Of a DNA stretch of 64,000 nt, positions 36,670 through 49,255 are shown piece by piece. The DNA comes from Antilocapra americana (Eukaryota; Chordata; Mammalia; Artiodactyla; Antilocapridae): assembly GCA_007570785.1 (NCBI GenBank), contig ML660777.1, positions 3,611,436 to 3,675,435 of the forward strand. The letters are read 5' to 3'. Every line of letters begins with the position of its first letter. The first letter of the stretch is position 1. Under the pieces are notes generated by a model. It was given only the letters and a program-made list of their open reading frames with translations, was not told the origin of the DNA and did no database searches. Made by a program: the position numbers and the translations under genes.

Positions 36670-37338
36670 CTTTCTATCCTGTGCATGGGTCTATATGACC
36701 CAGCAATCCCACTCCTAGGCAGATACCTGGAGAAAACCATAATTCAAAAGATATATGCAGCCTAATGTTCATTGCAGCACTGTTCACAGTAGGCAGGGCA
36801 TGGAAGCTATCTAAATGCTGATCAACAGAGGAACAGATAAAGATGATGTGGTACATATATACAATGGAACACTATTCAGTCATAAACAAGAACAAGACAA
36901 TGCCATTTGCAGCAATATGGATGGTCCTAGAGATGGTCATACTGAGTGAACTAGAGAAAGACAAAATGATATCACATGAAATCTTAGAAAAGATGAGCTT
37001 ATTTACAAAACAGTGAAGTAGAGTCACTGATACAGAAAACAAACCTACGGTTACCAGGGAATAAGAGGTGGGAGGAGGAGAGATAAATTGGGAGACTAGG
37101 ATTCACATATGTACTACTACATATAAAATATATAACTAATAAGACCTACTGTATAGCACAGGGAACTCTACTCAATACTTGGTGATGGCCTTCATCGGAA
37201 AAAGAGATACGTATGTGCATACGTGTAAAAGATATATGTATATGTATAACTGATTCTCTTGCTGTATTCCCAAATCTAACACAACATTATAAACCAACTA
37301 TACTCCAATGAAAATTTTAAATAAAAAATTAAAAAATA
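36670..37338 (+). mobile_element. L1 LINE: ORF2 end plus 3' UTR
   Basis: The first part is the last stretch of L1 ORF2 ('cagcaatcccactcctaggc', 'atggaacactattcagtcat'). It is followed by the artiodactyl L1 3' UTR ('ggagagataaattgggagac', 'cacaacattataaaccaact') and an A-rich tail. 5'-truncated and non-coding now. Confidence 0.88.
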
Positions 37339-37344
37339 ATGTAA

Positions 37345-38330
37345 AAGGATATATCCTGCAAGCAAGAATCAGAAGAGAGTTGAGTGACTCTACTCATATC
37401 AGACAAAATAGACTTTATTAGAAATGTGTAACTAGATTCAAAGAAAGATTTTATAATGATAAAATGAGCAATCCATCAAGAAGATATGACAACTATAAAC
37501 ATATGAGCATCTAATAAGGGAAACAAGATATAACACAAAACCTGTCAGAATTAAAAGGGAAACCAGGCATTGAACAATAATAGTTAAACCTTCAATAATT
37601 CACATTCAATAATGGGTAGAACAACCATCCCAGAAAATCATCAAGGATACAGAAAACTTGATTAAACACTATTAATCAATTAGACCTAACAGACACTCAT
37701 GAACCATTCCATCTAACAATGGCAGAATACCTATTCTTCTCAAGTGCACATGGAGTATAATCAAATGCAGACTATATTTTAGACATGAAATAATATATTT
37801 AAAAGGATTAAAATCACACATAATCTCTTAACCACAAGGAATAAAATTGGATGTCAATAATTGAAGGAAATTTGGGAAAATCACAAATATGTATAAACTA
37901 AGTATCACACTCCTAAATAACCAATGGATCAAATAAGAAATCACAAGGGATATTAGAAAATAATTTGAGATGAATGAAAATAAAAACACAAAATACTTAA
38001 ACAAATAGGATGAAGCTACAGCAGTGCTACAAACACCTTTATAAATGTCTACATCAAAAAAAGAAACATCTCAAATATCTCAAATCAATTACCTAATCAT
38101 CTACCTTAAGAACCTAAGGAAAAAAGAACTAAAAGCAAACAGAGAGAGGAAATAGTAAACTCTAGAGGAGAAATAAAGGATATGGAGAATAGAAAGTATC
38201 AACCAAACTATCGGTTTTTCAGAAAGATCAGTAAAATTGACAAACCTTTCCCCAAATTGACCAAGCAAATAAGAAAGAGGACTTAAGTTACCAGAACAAG
38301 AAATGAATGGGAGGACATTGCATCATTCCA
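37345..38330 (+). mobile_element. Older L1M ORF2 fragment
   Basis: Matches the L1 ORF2 segment between endonuclease and reverse transcriptase: 'ttctcaagtgcacatggag', 'cacactcctaaataaccaat', 'gaaatcacaagggatattag', 'aaaattgacaaacctttccc'. Riddled with stops. It lies just after the A-rich tail of the younger L1, in the same orientation. Confidence 0.82.
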
Positions 38331-38762
38331 TTTATACGAAATGTCCAGAAGAGGCCAACTCATAGAGAAGGGAAGTTGATTACCAGTTTCCCAGGACTGA
38401 GATAAAAAGAGTATATAGAGTTACTCTTTGTAAGTATGGGGATTCTTTTTCAGGTAGTGAAAATATTTTGTAAAAATATACTTGAGGCTTCCCAGGTGGC
38501 TCAGTGATGAAGAATCTGCCTGGCAGGTGATGCAGGAGATGCAGGTTTGATCCCTGGGTCAGGAAGATCTGGAGGAGGAAGTGGCAGCCCACTCCAGTAT
38601 TCTTTCCTGGAAAATTCTGTGGACAAGAGGAGCCTGGCGGGCTGCAGTCCATGGGGTTGCAAAGAGGTGGACATGACTGAGCATACACAGGTACTAAAGA
38701 GCAGTGAATTTTGCACCTAAAAAGGGTAATTTTGTGGCATAAGCTCTATCTCAATTTAAAAT
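38331..38762 (+). mobile_element. L1M 3' UTR interrupted by a SINE
   Basis: 'ttccatttatacgaaatgtc' and 'cagaagaggccaactcatag' before the SINE, and 'ctctatctcaatttaaaat' after it, follow the mammalian-wide L1 3' UTR. It is probably the same old element as the ORF2 piece to its left. Confidence 0.7.
38487..38695 (+). mobile_element. Bov-tA SINE
   Basis: Sense copy from 'gaggcttcccaggtggctca' through 'ccatggggttgcaaagaggt', nested in the L1M 3' UTR. Confidence 0.92.
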
Positions 38763-40729
38763 ATCCACATACAGGATTTATCGTCATTAACCTACATAGG
38801 GTATTGAAATTCTCACCTGTGCTTTGTTTTGTCTGCTCTTAATTTGATCATCAAAATTGTTGTTACAAACAGAAATGTTCAGAGCATTAATCTCATTTGT
38901 GTGCTGCAAAGTAGATATAACACTCATAATTTCCTCATTTATCTTTGGTTCCTTCTGCATTAAAAATTTATCCATGTGTAAAATTAAAAGTACAAAAAAC
39001 TGATTACAACATCACAACTGATAGGCACTTTGAATAATTGATAATCCAGCAATGGTAAAAGGTTCAACAGTGATAGTCACCCATTGATGAGCGCAGCACA
39101 GCAAGAGACTTAGGTTATTTACCATTCTCTCTTCATGTTGACTAACAGCCTCTGCTTTTTTTGCTACTCAACCAAACACTTTCTGGAAAGCCAGTGAGTG
39201 GAAATGATGTTTACATAGTGATGAACTTTAAACAGTGCACCATTGTCAAACTTCGGATCTTTGATACTAATAGCAAGTTAGTATGAGACACTGGAGTTGA
39301 AAACTTGAGGACAGTGCACACCCTAGGTTACTGAAATATTTACCTCTTAAAATAACCCCCTAAAAATAGTTAACTCTTTATTGTATTACTGCATTCACGT
39401 TGCTGCTCTCTACCATTATTCAGCTCCTTTTCCAGCTTTGATCAATACTTTCTTAAGAAGGTATACTGTGAACCCTAGAAAATCCTGCTATCAAAGGGTG
39501 TGTGGAAACTTTTAGTTCACTGATCTCATTGAGGGTACTGTCAAGAAAGTATTTCCTAAACAAAACACCAAAAGGCATGCTGAGCTACTCAGCCACTCTG
39601 CATTCCCTCAGTGTCTGGAACATCTCCATTCCTTCACTCTCAGTGGGGAGATTTGCTTGTAACATAACAGGAAACAGAAGACTCAATCAGACAGCCCAGC
39701 ATTTTCCTCCCCATATTTATTCTAAAATTTTTTTTGTATATGAACTTATCTTTCTCTCCCCCCCTCCACCAACCTTTCTTCCTTAAAATACTCTTCCTAA
39801 GTGGTTTGCAAGGTTAATCTCTTAAATCAGTGCTCTGGATTTCATCTTTCTCTCCATCCAGGGAAATATGCTCCATCTGTTAGCATTTATTGCCCTGTAC
39901 ATTCAAATTCCATCTCCATATTAAATATTCTCTCAGTTTGTAAATATGATGCATTCTTCATCTTAAACAGAAACCTCCATATGTGTTTCACTGCCCTCCT
40001 CCCTTTCCTCCATCCCATCATATCTCGTGGTTCTTCATATCAAGCCCCTTGAAAGAGTAATTTACCCTCATTGTGTATTTATTAGTTCATGTCTCATTCA
40101 CCAGCCACCTTAAGCAATTTGCTTTCCCCTGCAGCAATGGCAAAGAAATCATTTTTAGTAAAGACTTTTTAATTGCCGATTGCATGAGAGTGTTTTTCTG
40201 TCTTTATCTTCTTATTTAAACTCTCTGACACTTGAAACTCTTGCTTCCCTTGTCTTAACTACTTCCTCCTATTTTTCCTTTAATTTATTTTGGCTGCTCA
40301 TAACTGGTCCTCTAAAGGGCATGGACTATGTCTTCTTTGCCTTTCTATCACCAAGCTCCCGCCAGATAGAGCGGACACATAGGGAATTGTCAAACGGATG
40401 AGGAAGTGCTCCTTCTCCGTGTCAGGGCTCTCCTCTAACCCTGGGGCACACCGGAACTTCACCCTTGGCTCTTTACCTACTCATTCTAGCCAATTAACTG
40501 GGTAATTACCTTCACTTTTCACCTTCTGGCACTCCAGATTTGATACTTCCAAATAGACACGACAGAGGGACTGAATGAACAACAACAGTAAAATCTAAAC
40601 CTCCTTTAAACTCTATAGTGTCGACCGTTTGTCTTTCAGGTAACATCTCCTAAATGGCCTGCAAGTACCACAGTTCAATGTGGACAAAGCTTTCCTCATC
40701 TTTCCTTTCAAAATCACTTCTTTATATCT
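38763..40729. other. Intergenic, nothing recognised
   Basis: About 2 kb, with a pyrimidine-rich section near 39,700-40,300. The three + strand frames at 39,502-40,401 are 73-94 codons and show no domain. No repeat named. Confidence 0.35.
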
Positions 40730-40824
40730 ACATGAGCAAGCTCCAGGAAATAGTGAAGGACAGGGAAGCCTGGTGTGCTGCAGCCCATGGGGTCTTAAAG
40801 TCGGAAGAGACTGAACAACAACAA
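40730..40824 (+). mobile_element. BovB 3'-terminal fragment (about 95 bp)
   Basis: Sense: 'gagcaagctccaggaaatag', 'ggacagggaagcctggtgtg', 'gcagcccatggggtc', ending in an 'acaacaacaaa' tail. A short direct repeat atatcta is visible on both sides. A very short 5'-truncated insertion. Confidence 0.8.
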
Positions 40825-40928
40825 ATATCTATCATGGGTATCGGTCAGTTGTTAACAGCATAGATGCTGTGAGCAGACTACTTCTGTCCTCAGCTAGCTG
40901 CTTTTTGAGTGGGGAGTGCTTTGATTTC

Positions 40929-40994
40929 TTTAGTTTTCAAAAAGAAATATTCGTGAGAAAATTTAGTTTTCAAAAAGAAATATTCGTAAGCAAA
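40929..40994 (+). repeat. 33-bp period tandem duplication
   Basis: The block beginning 'tttagttttcaaaaagaaat' is repeated at an offset of 33 bases, with one difference near the end of each unit ('ttcgtgag' / 'ttcgtaag'). Confidence 0.9.
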
Positions 40995-41047
40995 ATATTA
41001 GTTTGCTTACTAATAGACTGCTTTTATAGCATAACCTATATGGGTCT

Positions 41048-41240
41048 TGGGCTTCCCTTGTGGCTCAGCTGGTAAAGAATCCGCCAGCAGTGTGGGAGAC
41101 CTGGGTTCAATCCCTGGGTTGGGAAGATCCCCTAGGGAAGGGAAAGACTACCCACTCCAGTATTCTGGCCTGGAGAATTCCATGGACTGTATAGCTCATG
41201 GACTCACAGAGTTGGATACGACTGAGCAACTTGGACTTTC
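41048..41240 (+). mobile_element. Bov-tA SINE with 10-bp target-site duplication
   Basis: Sense copy. The perfect direct repeat atatgggtct lies at 41,038-41,047 and 41,241-41,250. The copy has a small deletion relative to the usual 'gaggagcctggtgggctaca' part. Confidence 0.94.
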
Positions 41241-41342
41241 ATATGGGTCTCTGAATCTTTTCTATGCTTTGCCAAAGTCTAAAACTTCATTTTGGATTTT
41301 TCTGTTTTGAGATGGACCAGAACCTGAAGAGATCATTGGGAA

Positions 41343-41391
41343 AGTGTGTGTGTGTGTGTGTGTGCGTGTGCACATGTGCGAATGTGTGTGT
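41343..41391 (+). repeat. (GT)n microsatellite
   Basis: A GT run with interruptions (gcgtgtgcacatgtgcg). Likely polymorphic. Confidence 0.92.
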
Positions 41392-41839
41392 ACACCATTA
41401 AGTGAAAAAAATTGAGAAAAGAAAAAATTCCATTTTGCCACATATATAATAAAATGTAAAAGTAAGTATCTTTTAAAGTATTTTTCTATTTATCTAGAGA
41501 TACAGATAGATATTGAGCATTAAAAATTTTGACTTTATCAAGCACAAATGTAATGCTTATTCCAATCACATCGCTAGCTCCAAACAATGGACATTTGCTT
41601 TGTAATTTCATCTTTTGAGTATATTCAACTACGTGTCATCAGCTCATCTGCTTGTCTACAGTTTCCTCAGATACTGATTATAAATAATCACTTCTTTAAT
41701 ACTAATAACTCTAAAGATTTTGCCACTTACGTGTTTAAGTAAAAAGCTAATTTGTTCATAATTTGTAGATTAAATATCCTGTTATTTTTTCCCCTGAGGT
41801 GACCTCCTAGTAGCCCACTGTTCTTTTTTAAATATTAAA

Positions 41840-42018
41840 TTTCATTTTATTTTATTTATTTGGTTACACCAGGTCTTAGTTATGGCATATGGATCTCTTT
41901 TTGCGTCACATGAACTGTCGGTTATCACATGTAGGATCTAGTTCCCTAATAGGGATTAAACCCGAGCCCCTTGCATTGGGAGTGCAGAGTCTTAGCCACT
42001 GACCCATCAGGGAAGTCC
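41840..42018 (-). mobile_element. CHR-1-type SINE
   Basis: Antisense CHR signatures: 'ggatctagttccctaatagg', 'agtgcagagtcttagccact' and 'gacccatcagggaagtcc', preceded by the T-rich (antisense A-rich) tail. Confidence 0.82.
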
Positions 42019-43764
42019 TGCAGCTACTGTTCTTATCCATGTCCTTGTGACTTGGAGCTGCTCATGTTTCCTTCTTGCCACAACTGGGACGATCATTATT
42101 CTCCACCCAGGGCTATTAGTGCTCTTAAATGCATACCCAGCCCACAACACCCCCACCCCTACCCTCACAGAGCCAAATTACATTGAAAGGTCATTATTTT
42201 TCTACCTCACTACTCTTATATTGGTTTCCTTTTCTTCTACTGTTGTTAATCAGCACACTCACACACACATCCTAAATCTCTTAGGATTAGTGTTTAGGAT
42301 TTTAGGATTATGTTTTCACCATTTTATTAAAAAAGACTCACAAATTCTCTTTGGGATTTGTGAATCCCAAAACTTACAATATTATAATTTAACAAAATAA
42401 AATCTTCAGTGGTCAGGGATTTAAATGATACTCCTTTTGTAGAATCAGACAATTAAATTTATTTTATTTCTTGACAGTGTGCAGAAATTGAGAAAAATGC
42501 TACCTAACATCACTTTTTAAAATCATATGAGTTTCTCAGAAATCTATCATTCTTGATTTTGAGACACTAAGTTAGTAATATTGTCCAGAGTTAGCTTCAT
42601 GTGTTATCTTTAGCTTAGCTAGCAATAAAAGAATCATATCTAGAGAGCTCACAGAAAAGTTATCTTGACATTTTTAATATTTTCTACTGAATATGTGGCA
42701 TGTATTACATTTGGGAACTTGTATGTAATTTTACTATTGAAAACTTTTCCCCTTAACCGTAATAATTTATTTTGTATTTATCTTCAGTAAGACCAAAGTT
42801 TAAAATAAGCATGGTTCTTTATGACCTTTTTTTCTAATAAAGGATCACTTTACTGTGTAGAAAGAAAGAGAATGTGGTTCAGATATTTCAAAAGAAGTTG
42901 CTAGAAGTTACAAAGTAAGATCAATAAAATAAAAGAACATGAGTCAGAGGGCAATAAGATTAGAGAAAAATAGTGATTAACTCGTGGAAATTAGATGGAA
43001 AGAATAAAATGGGAGAGAAAAAAATTTTATACGTGATAGACAATGAGGAGAAGAACAATGAAAAAATATAATTTTCAAAGCTTCTATTTCAATTCATCTT
43101 GAAAAAGGTTATACAGGGGCATTATTCCAATGATTTCAAGTTTTCTGCTTCAAAATAATATCAAACTTTGATGTTATTGCCATCATGCATAATAATTTTC
43201 TTCTTTTTCATTTTATTCTTTCCATCTAATTTCCATAAGTTAATCACCACTTTTCTCTAATCTTCTTACCCTTTGGCCTACCCTCTTTTATTTTTCTTAG
43301 CTTTAAAGTAAATTAAAATACAAAAATACAAGATGAGAATTGGATAGACTTGAGAGGTAACCAGAAAACGTATCTTACCTCTGTTAAATTGGGTATTAAA
43401 TTCCTCCTACTTGATTATTCACATTATTTTGTTAATTAACACCTATTTTTCCTAAATGACATTGTTTGACTTCCCAAGAATATGAAATTCAGTATTTATT
43501 TTAAAATAGAATTCTTTTCTATTTCCTAGATTACATCAAACTCTTTAATGTAGAAGTATTAAATAATTTATTTATTTTTTTTTTAGTTTAGAAACATGTT
43601 TTCAAGGAAATTGTAGGTTGCTTTTTAAAGTAGGCCCGCCAAATCTCTACTTAAATCATTTTGAACTGTTTTGGTAACCTCAAGTCTCAGTAATATGTTT
43701 GATGTCTCTATTAACTTAGTGTCATTTGAACTGTAGCGTTTATGTGGTAGCAAATAAAAGCAAA
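42019..43764. other. Intergenic, nothing recognised
   Basis: AT-rich. A frame at 42,047-42,400 starts next to the CHR element and has no domain. No named repeat. Confidence 0.3.
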
Positions 43765-43930
43765 GCCTTACAAATATCTTGTTAAAGAGGCCTTTGGAGT
43801 CAAACAGTTTTGGGTTCGAATGTTGGGTCAATCCTTTCTAACTTGTAACAGAAGAATAATTTACCTAACTACTTGAGCTTCACTATCTTAGTCAACAAAA
43901 TGGAATCATAATTTCTAGTTAAGAAAATTA
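43765..43930 (+). mobile_element. MIR SINE
   Basis: 'ctttggagtcaaacagtttt', 'gggttcgaatgttgggtca' and 'caaaatggaatcataat' follow the MIR consensus order. Confidence 0.75.
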
Positions 43931-45199
43931 AGGAGATTTTATTTGGGGATATAACTCACGTTTGCAGCCCAGTGGCCGCGACAAGGCAGCTCCTATTAGA
44001 TGTCCACTTCTATTATTATTACCAAATTATTTGAGACAATCCAAGTATTTCCGAAGCAATTTGACTTTTTTCCAAACATTTTACTTCTTTATTTGGATAT
44101 TTCACTTATCTAAACAATGAGATGCATTATAGACTGTTCTATATAAACAAATACTAACCCTGTGAAATTTCTTTGTGCCTTAAATAGTTTTGTTTTGCAT
44201 ATTTCTTCTTGCAGAAAAATGTCACACTTTCAATTTTTCAAGTAGAAATTGTCAAACGGGTCCTATCCATAAAAGAACTGTTTTCTGAAGCCAGTAAATA
44301 CAAGGGAAGTTAGCAAAATTCCCCCCATTTCACTTTCTTTCCTATCGTTACTTAGCAACCAGCTAATACTTTTGAAAAATCTCCTTTGAATGCTAAATTA
44401 CCATGAGATTTGTGTCTGTTGCCAAAAGGAAGATCAAATATGCAGTCACAATTTCCCTAAAGGACACAGTTGAAACCTAGTTAGTATGTTCTCGTTGCCT
44501 TTAAGAGACTGATGTTCTGCTCTTTCTGTTTAGGAATACCATTATGTGCTGTTACTTAGGCATAATAACTTCATAATAACATCCCTGCAACTGGGGTTGT
44601 AAATGGGAACATGTCATGGAGCCAACCCCTCCTCTTTAATACTTAATACGAGCCAGTCCTCCAGAAGCATTCCTTATTTGGTTTGAGAACACTCCACATA
44701 AAGTGTGATATGAATAAAGTACATTCTGGTTTGCCTAAGATGGATCTTGTTTAGATCTGTTGTAAGTCAGTTAGCACAGATCATTATTTTAATACTTCTT
44801 TCCATTCTCAAAATTGACCTGCTTTGGACAATAAATTTCATAGTCACCCTAGATTTGAAAAATCGGGGGGTGGCTGAGAAGAGAGTCATGAAAGTAATCA
44901 GAGGCATAGGAAATAAATTCGTTGAAGAAATAACTCAAGGAATTTGGTTTGTTTATTTGTTGAAGAAAAGAGAAAACAGGGAGATTACCCTCTTCAAGGA
45001 GAAAACACAGAAGCAGTTACTCTAAGAAGAATCAGAAATCTATGTCTTCTTTCCCACCCAGCGCTGCATAGAATTAAAGTTCTCTCATTGGAGATATGCC
45101 ATGTAGAAAGCAGAGGTTAGGAAGATGCTACACATACTGAGTTGAATCCTAGTGAAGGTTACTTTTTCCTATTTTGAATACTCTTTAAAGAACAAATAG
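43931..45199. other. Intergenic, nothing recognised
   Basis: No supported gene. The 92-codon frame at 44,747-45,025 has no recognisable motif and no splice or start evidence. Confidence 0.35.
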
Positions 45200-45530
45200 A
45201 ATAGGAACATACTTTATGGTTTAACAATTCTACTTTTAGTTCCATACTCCAGAGAAACTTGTGCATGTACCTCATGATATAGATACCAGGCTGTTAACAG
45301 CTCCACTGTTTATAATAGGATCATACTAAAAATAATTTGTCTATCTATTGACAACAAAATTTATAAAGTATGAAATATTCAAGCAATAAAATATGCTGTA
45401 CATAGACAAAAACTGCATTTCCATGACCCAATATGAATGTATCTCAAAAATATAATGTTGAACAAAAAGCTTAAGTTATAAAAGAATACATGTGTATGGT
45501 TTCATTTATACAAAATTCAAAAAAGAGGTG
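45200..45530 (+). mobile_element. Old L1 ORF2-end fragment
   Basis: Diverged traces of the L1 ORF2 C-terminal region and the start of its 3' UTR: 'gagaaacttgtgcatgtacc', 'catgacccaatatgaatgta' and 'gtatggtttcatttatacaa'. Confidence 0.6.
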
Positions 45531-46309
45531 AAACAATTTTTTAGCATGTGTGTCTCCAGAATCCTAAATCAAGGATTCAGCTCAAAAGTTAATTTGAAAC
45601 TTACGAAACTACTGATATCTAATAATTTATGACTTGCAAAAATGACAAATATGGTTCAATCCAATAGGTTATTTTGGGAAGGAAAGAAAAATATTAGTAA
45701 CAGTGGGGAAATCACCAAGTGGAAGCAGACAACGTATGGTACTTTTCAAACCAGCTACTACTGTGGATGACTATAGCTTAGCCCCATTAGGGAACTCAGG
45801 GGAGCCACAGTTAACTTATTTTAGGGGCAAAGAAGTTAAGACATTTATGCACCATTTCTTGTTCATTTTTATTGGCGAGCTGCTCCGGAGTTTGCAGAGA
45901 TGCCAGCAGCACTGCTGACTACCTCAAACATCTCTACTAAAGGCATTGGCACTTGTACCATATACTGGAATTACTGCAGAGAACTTTTTCTTCCCAGATA
46001 GACCACAACTGGGAGTCTTCCAAGGGACCCAATGAATAGGCTGAGGTGATATTCTCCTGAGGTATATATTCTCCAAAATCCAAAGAGGCATAACAAAATC
46101 TATGCCTCTTTCTTAGTTGTAGGAATTGCAAGGTGGCAGTTCTTTACTCCCGAGGGAGTATGCTGGCACATCTCAGACTACTGAATCTCAAAACACTCTA
46201 TTGGTCGTCAAGAAGCAAGGTCAGCTGATGGCTTCACCTACCCTGTATTCTATATAAAATCTAGCCTGCTCACACCGTTGGCTTTTTATCCCTTCCTTAA
46301 TACTCTGCC
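45531..46309. other. Intergenic; possible antisense retroelement relic, unidentified
   Basis: The minus strand at 45,937-46,131 gives a 64-residue frame with an aromatic/acidic composition that looks protein-like (contains FCYASLDFGEYIPQENITSA). I could not match it to a family, so no call is made. Confidence 0.25.
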
Positions 46310-46519
46310 TTGGCTTCCCTGGTGGCTCAGTCAGTAAAGAGTCTGCCCGCAATGTGGGATACCTGGGTTGGATCCCTGGGTCTGGGAGATCCCCTGGAGA
46401 AGGAAATGGCAACCCACTCCAGTATCCTTGCCTGGAGAATTCCATAGACAGAGGAGTCTGGTGGGCTACAGTCCATGGAGTCACAAAGAGTCAGACACGA
46501 CTGAGTGACTAAATTTCTG
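46310..46519 (+). mobile_element. Bov-tA SINE with 11-bp target-site duplication
   Basis: Sense copy of low divergence. The perfect direct repeat aatactctgcc lies at 46,299-46,309 and 46,520-46,530. Confidence 0.95.
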
Positions 46520-47454
46520 AATACTCTGCCAAGGCAATTTCAACATTCACATCATTCACTATGCACTGTCTACCCTCTTTCCCACTCCCTTCACCCCCCA
46601 GATTTGAAGGTGCCATTTCTGGAATGTATTAGGGCTGACTTCAGGAGTCCTTGCTAAAGATGATATATCCCGAATTAGAGGAGAGGCCTTCAAATAAATA
46701 ACCCAATATCTTGTCCAGCTTATATTCCACTCCCTCATTATCAGGTATATCCTGTCAATTTCTGCCTGTATGTTTTAGCCAGGCCCTGTAGCACATTTGA
46801 TAAATGGTTTCCTCTCAGAGAAGAATAGTTCGTTTACTATCAGACTAGGGAATATTAGTGGGATACTAGTAACCTCTGCCATACTCTATGATGGATATAT
46901 ATGTAGGAAATGAAACTATGAAGAGAAATAAGGAAATGATTATCACAAAATGAAAGTTTTCAATGTTCTTTAGTAGATATGAATGATTTAACTAGTTCTA
47001 AGAATGGTCTGGATTTGCACAGGTAGTTTTTACCTTGGCATTGCAAACTGCTGAAGCATTAGTATTATTAAAGATTAATGGAGACACATTACTGAATATC
47101 CAATTTTCTAATGAACATATGCCAGCTAGGTGATCTGTGTAACCTAGGTAAGAAATAAAGCAAAATGATTTTAAGCCCTTGCATTTTAAACGTAGACTTC
47201 ACTGCTTATTCTTAAGGTCATGACTGTTTAATTTAGCACATATTCCTGAATTCGGAAAATATCAGTCTTAAAAATCCATATTGTTGACAGTTCTTTCCTT
47301 CCATTACCTTCATAACCCTTATTACAAAGGGAAAAATTAATGAGTTATTTTTGTCCAAGAGGTTTGCCTGTGTGAACTAATTGTTCTTTCTTTAAATGAA
47401 AATGTAACATTCCAGATATATATTATGTTCTTGCAAGCAACAAAATTCTTAATA
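46520..47454. other. Intergenic, nothing recognised
   Basis: No gene or named repeat seen. Confidence 0.35.
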
Positions 47455-47655
47455 GTAGTGATGATGAGAATGATGACAGTAATATTTGCATAGTGTTTAT
47501 TATCTGCCAAGCTCTGTTCTAAGTGCTTTCCAATATATGATATCTCATTTGATTTCTTCATTAACCCAGTGAAGCAGGTTCATTTTTCTTCTCATTTTAC
47601 AAGCGAAGAAAATGAGACAGAGTTTGAGAACTTAAACAAGATTACATAGTCAGGG
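47455..47655 (-). mobile_element. MIR SINE
   Basis: Antisense MIR: 'tctgccaagctctgttctaa', 'tctcattttacaagcgaag', 'aaaatgagacagagtttgag'. Confidence 0.82.
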
Positions 47656-47925
47656 ATAATGAGCACAAGAAACACAAGTTGAATCAGCTGACACCAAAAA
47701 AAGAGTAAACCTAAGCACAGAAGGGCAGGAGAAGTGCTGACCTGAAAAAAAGATCCATAGCCTTGAATAATGAGATGATTCTGTCTCTTGTCTTTGCGTC
47801 TCAGTGTGTCAGCTCCCGTCTCAGACTGTCCCGATGGGGCTGGAACCTTTGATGCAGGTAGCTCTCAGCTTTAGTCTTAGAATCTAATATTCAAAGGGTT
47901 TTCCTTCTCCGGTTGGGGAAGAAAT

Positions 47926-49022
47926 CTTTTTATTTTATTTTATTTTATTTTTTTTATTATTATTGTTTTTGCCATACATTGTCATGATATCACCATGGGT
48001 TTACATATGCTTCCCCTCCGGGTCCCCCCTCCCTCCTCCCTCCCCACCGGGAAATCTCGCTGCACCAGTCCCGAGCATCAATCCTGGGCTGGCGATTGAT
48101 TAGACACATGACAATTAACATGCTTCAATGCCCTTCTCCCATATCATCCCACCCTTACCCTCATCCACAAAGTCCACGAGTCTATTCTATACATCTGCGT
48201 TCCTTTTGCTGTCTCGTATGTTGGGTTCTCGTTACCGTCTTTCTAAATTCCATATATGTGCGTTAATATACTGTATTGTTGTTTTTGCTTCTGGCTTACT
48301 TCACTCTGGATAATGGGCTCCAGTTTCGTCCATCTGAGTAGAATTGCTTCAAATGAGTTTTTTTTTAATGCTGAGTAATATTCCATTGTGTATATATACC
48401 ACAGCTTTCTTATCCATTCGTCAGTTGATGGGCATCTAGGTTGCTTCCATGTCCTGGCTATTGTAAACAATGCAGCGATGAACATTGGGGTGCACGTGGC
48501 TCTTTCAGTTCTGGTTTCCTCGGTGTATATGCCCAGCAGTGGGATTGCCGGGTCATATGGCAGGTCTATTTGCTGCTTTTTAAGGAACCTCCACACTGTT
48601 TTCCATAGTGGCTGTGCTAGTTTGCATTCCCACCAACAGTGTAAGAGGGTTCCCTTTTCTCCACATCCTCTCCAGCATTTATTGCTTGTAGACTTTTGGA
48701 TGGCAGCCATTCTGACTGGTGTAAAGTGGTACCTCATTGTAGTTTTGATTTGCATTTCTCTGATAATGAGTGATGTTGAGCATCTTTTCATGTGTTTGTT
48801 AGCCATTTTAATATCTTCTTTGGAGAAATGTCTGTTAAGTTCTTTGGCCCACTTTTTAATTGGGTTGTTTATTTTTCTAGAATGGAGCTGCAGGAGTTGT
48901 TTGTAAATTTTTGAGATTAATTGTTTGTCTGTTGCTTCATTGGCTATTATTTTCTCCCATTCTGAAGGCTGTCTTTTCACCTTGCTTATAGTTTCCTTTG
49001 TTGTGCAAAAGCTTTTAATAGA
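47926..49022 (-). mobile_element. L1 LINE (bovine-type), 3' end with ORF2 C-terminus
   Basis: Minus-strand L1 with a T-rich (antisense poly-A) tail at 47,926-47,960 and a C-rich 3' UTR. The open C-terminal part of ORF2 spans about 49,022-48,243, roughly 260 codons without a stop. That part includes the Cys-rich [20 protein letters not shown] zinc-knuckle-like segment and [19 protein letters not shown]. The first few residues of the frame (before SIKSF) are flanking DNA. 5'-truncated: endonuclease and reverse transcriptase are missing, so it is dead. The open frame indicates a young insertion. Confidence 0.93.
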
Positions 49023-49054
49023 CCAGCTTAGATCACGTGCCATTCCTTCAACAA

Positions 49055-49255
49055 GGGTCAGTAAACTGTATCCTGCACCTAGCTTTGTAATGAAGCTTTA
49101 TTGGAACACAACCACACTCATTATCTTACACATTGCCCATGGTGTATTGGTGCCACAAGTTGAGTTGTTGCAACAGAAACCAGGTAGTCCACAAAGCCTA
49201 AAATATCTACTATCTGGCCCTTTACAGAAAAAGTTAGCTGACCTCTGCCTTGGGG
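49055..49255 (-). mobile_element. hAT-Charlie non-autonomous DNA transposon
   Basis: Inverted ends 'gggtcagtaaactg' and 'agttagctgacctctg', plus the inner 'atctggccctttacagaaaa' and 'tttgtaatgaagctttattg' blocks, match a hAT-Charlie MITE. Subfamily not assigned. Confidence 0.78.

Noticed and set aside
44747..45025. 92-codon plus-strand frame
   Set aside because: AT-rich, no motif, no splice signals, not next to a CpG island; length is compatible with chance.
48243..49043. 266-codon minus-strand frame as a possible host gene
   Set aside because: It is the C-terminal part of L1 ORF2 plus a few flanking codons; an L1 3' UTR and poly-A tail follow it.
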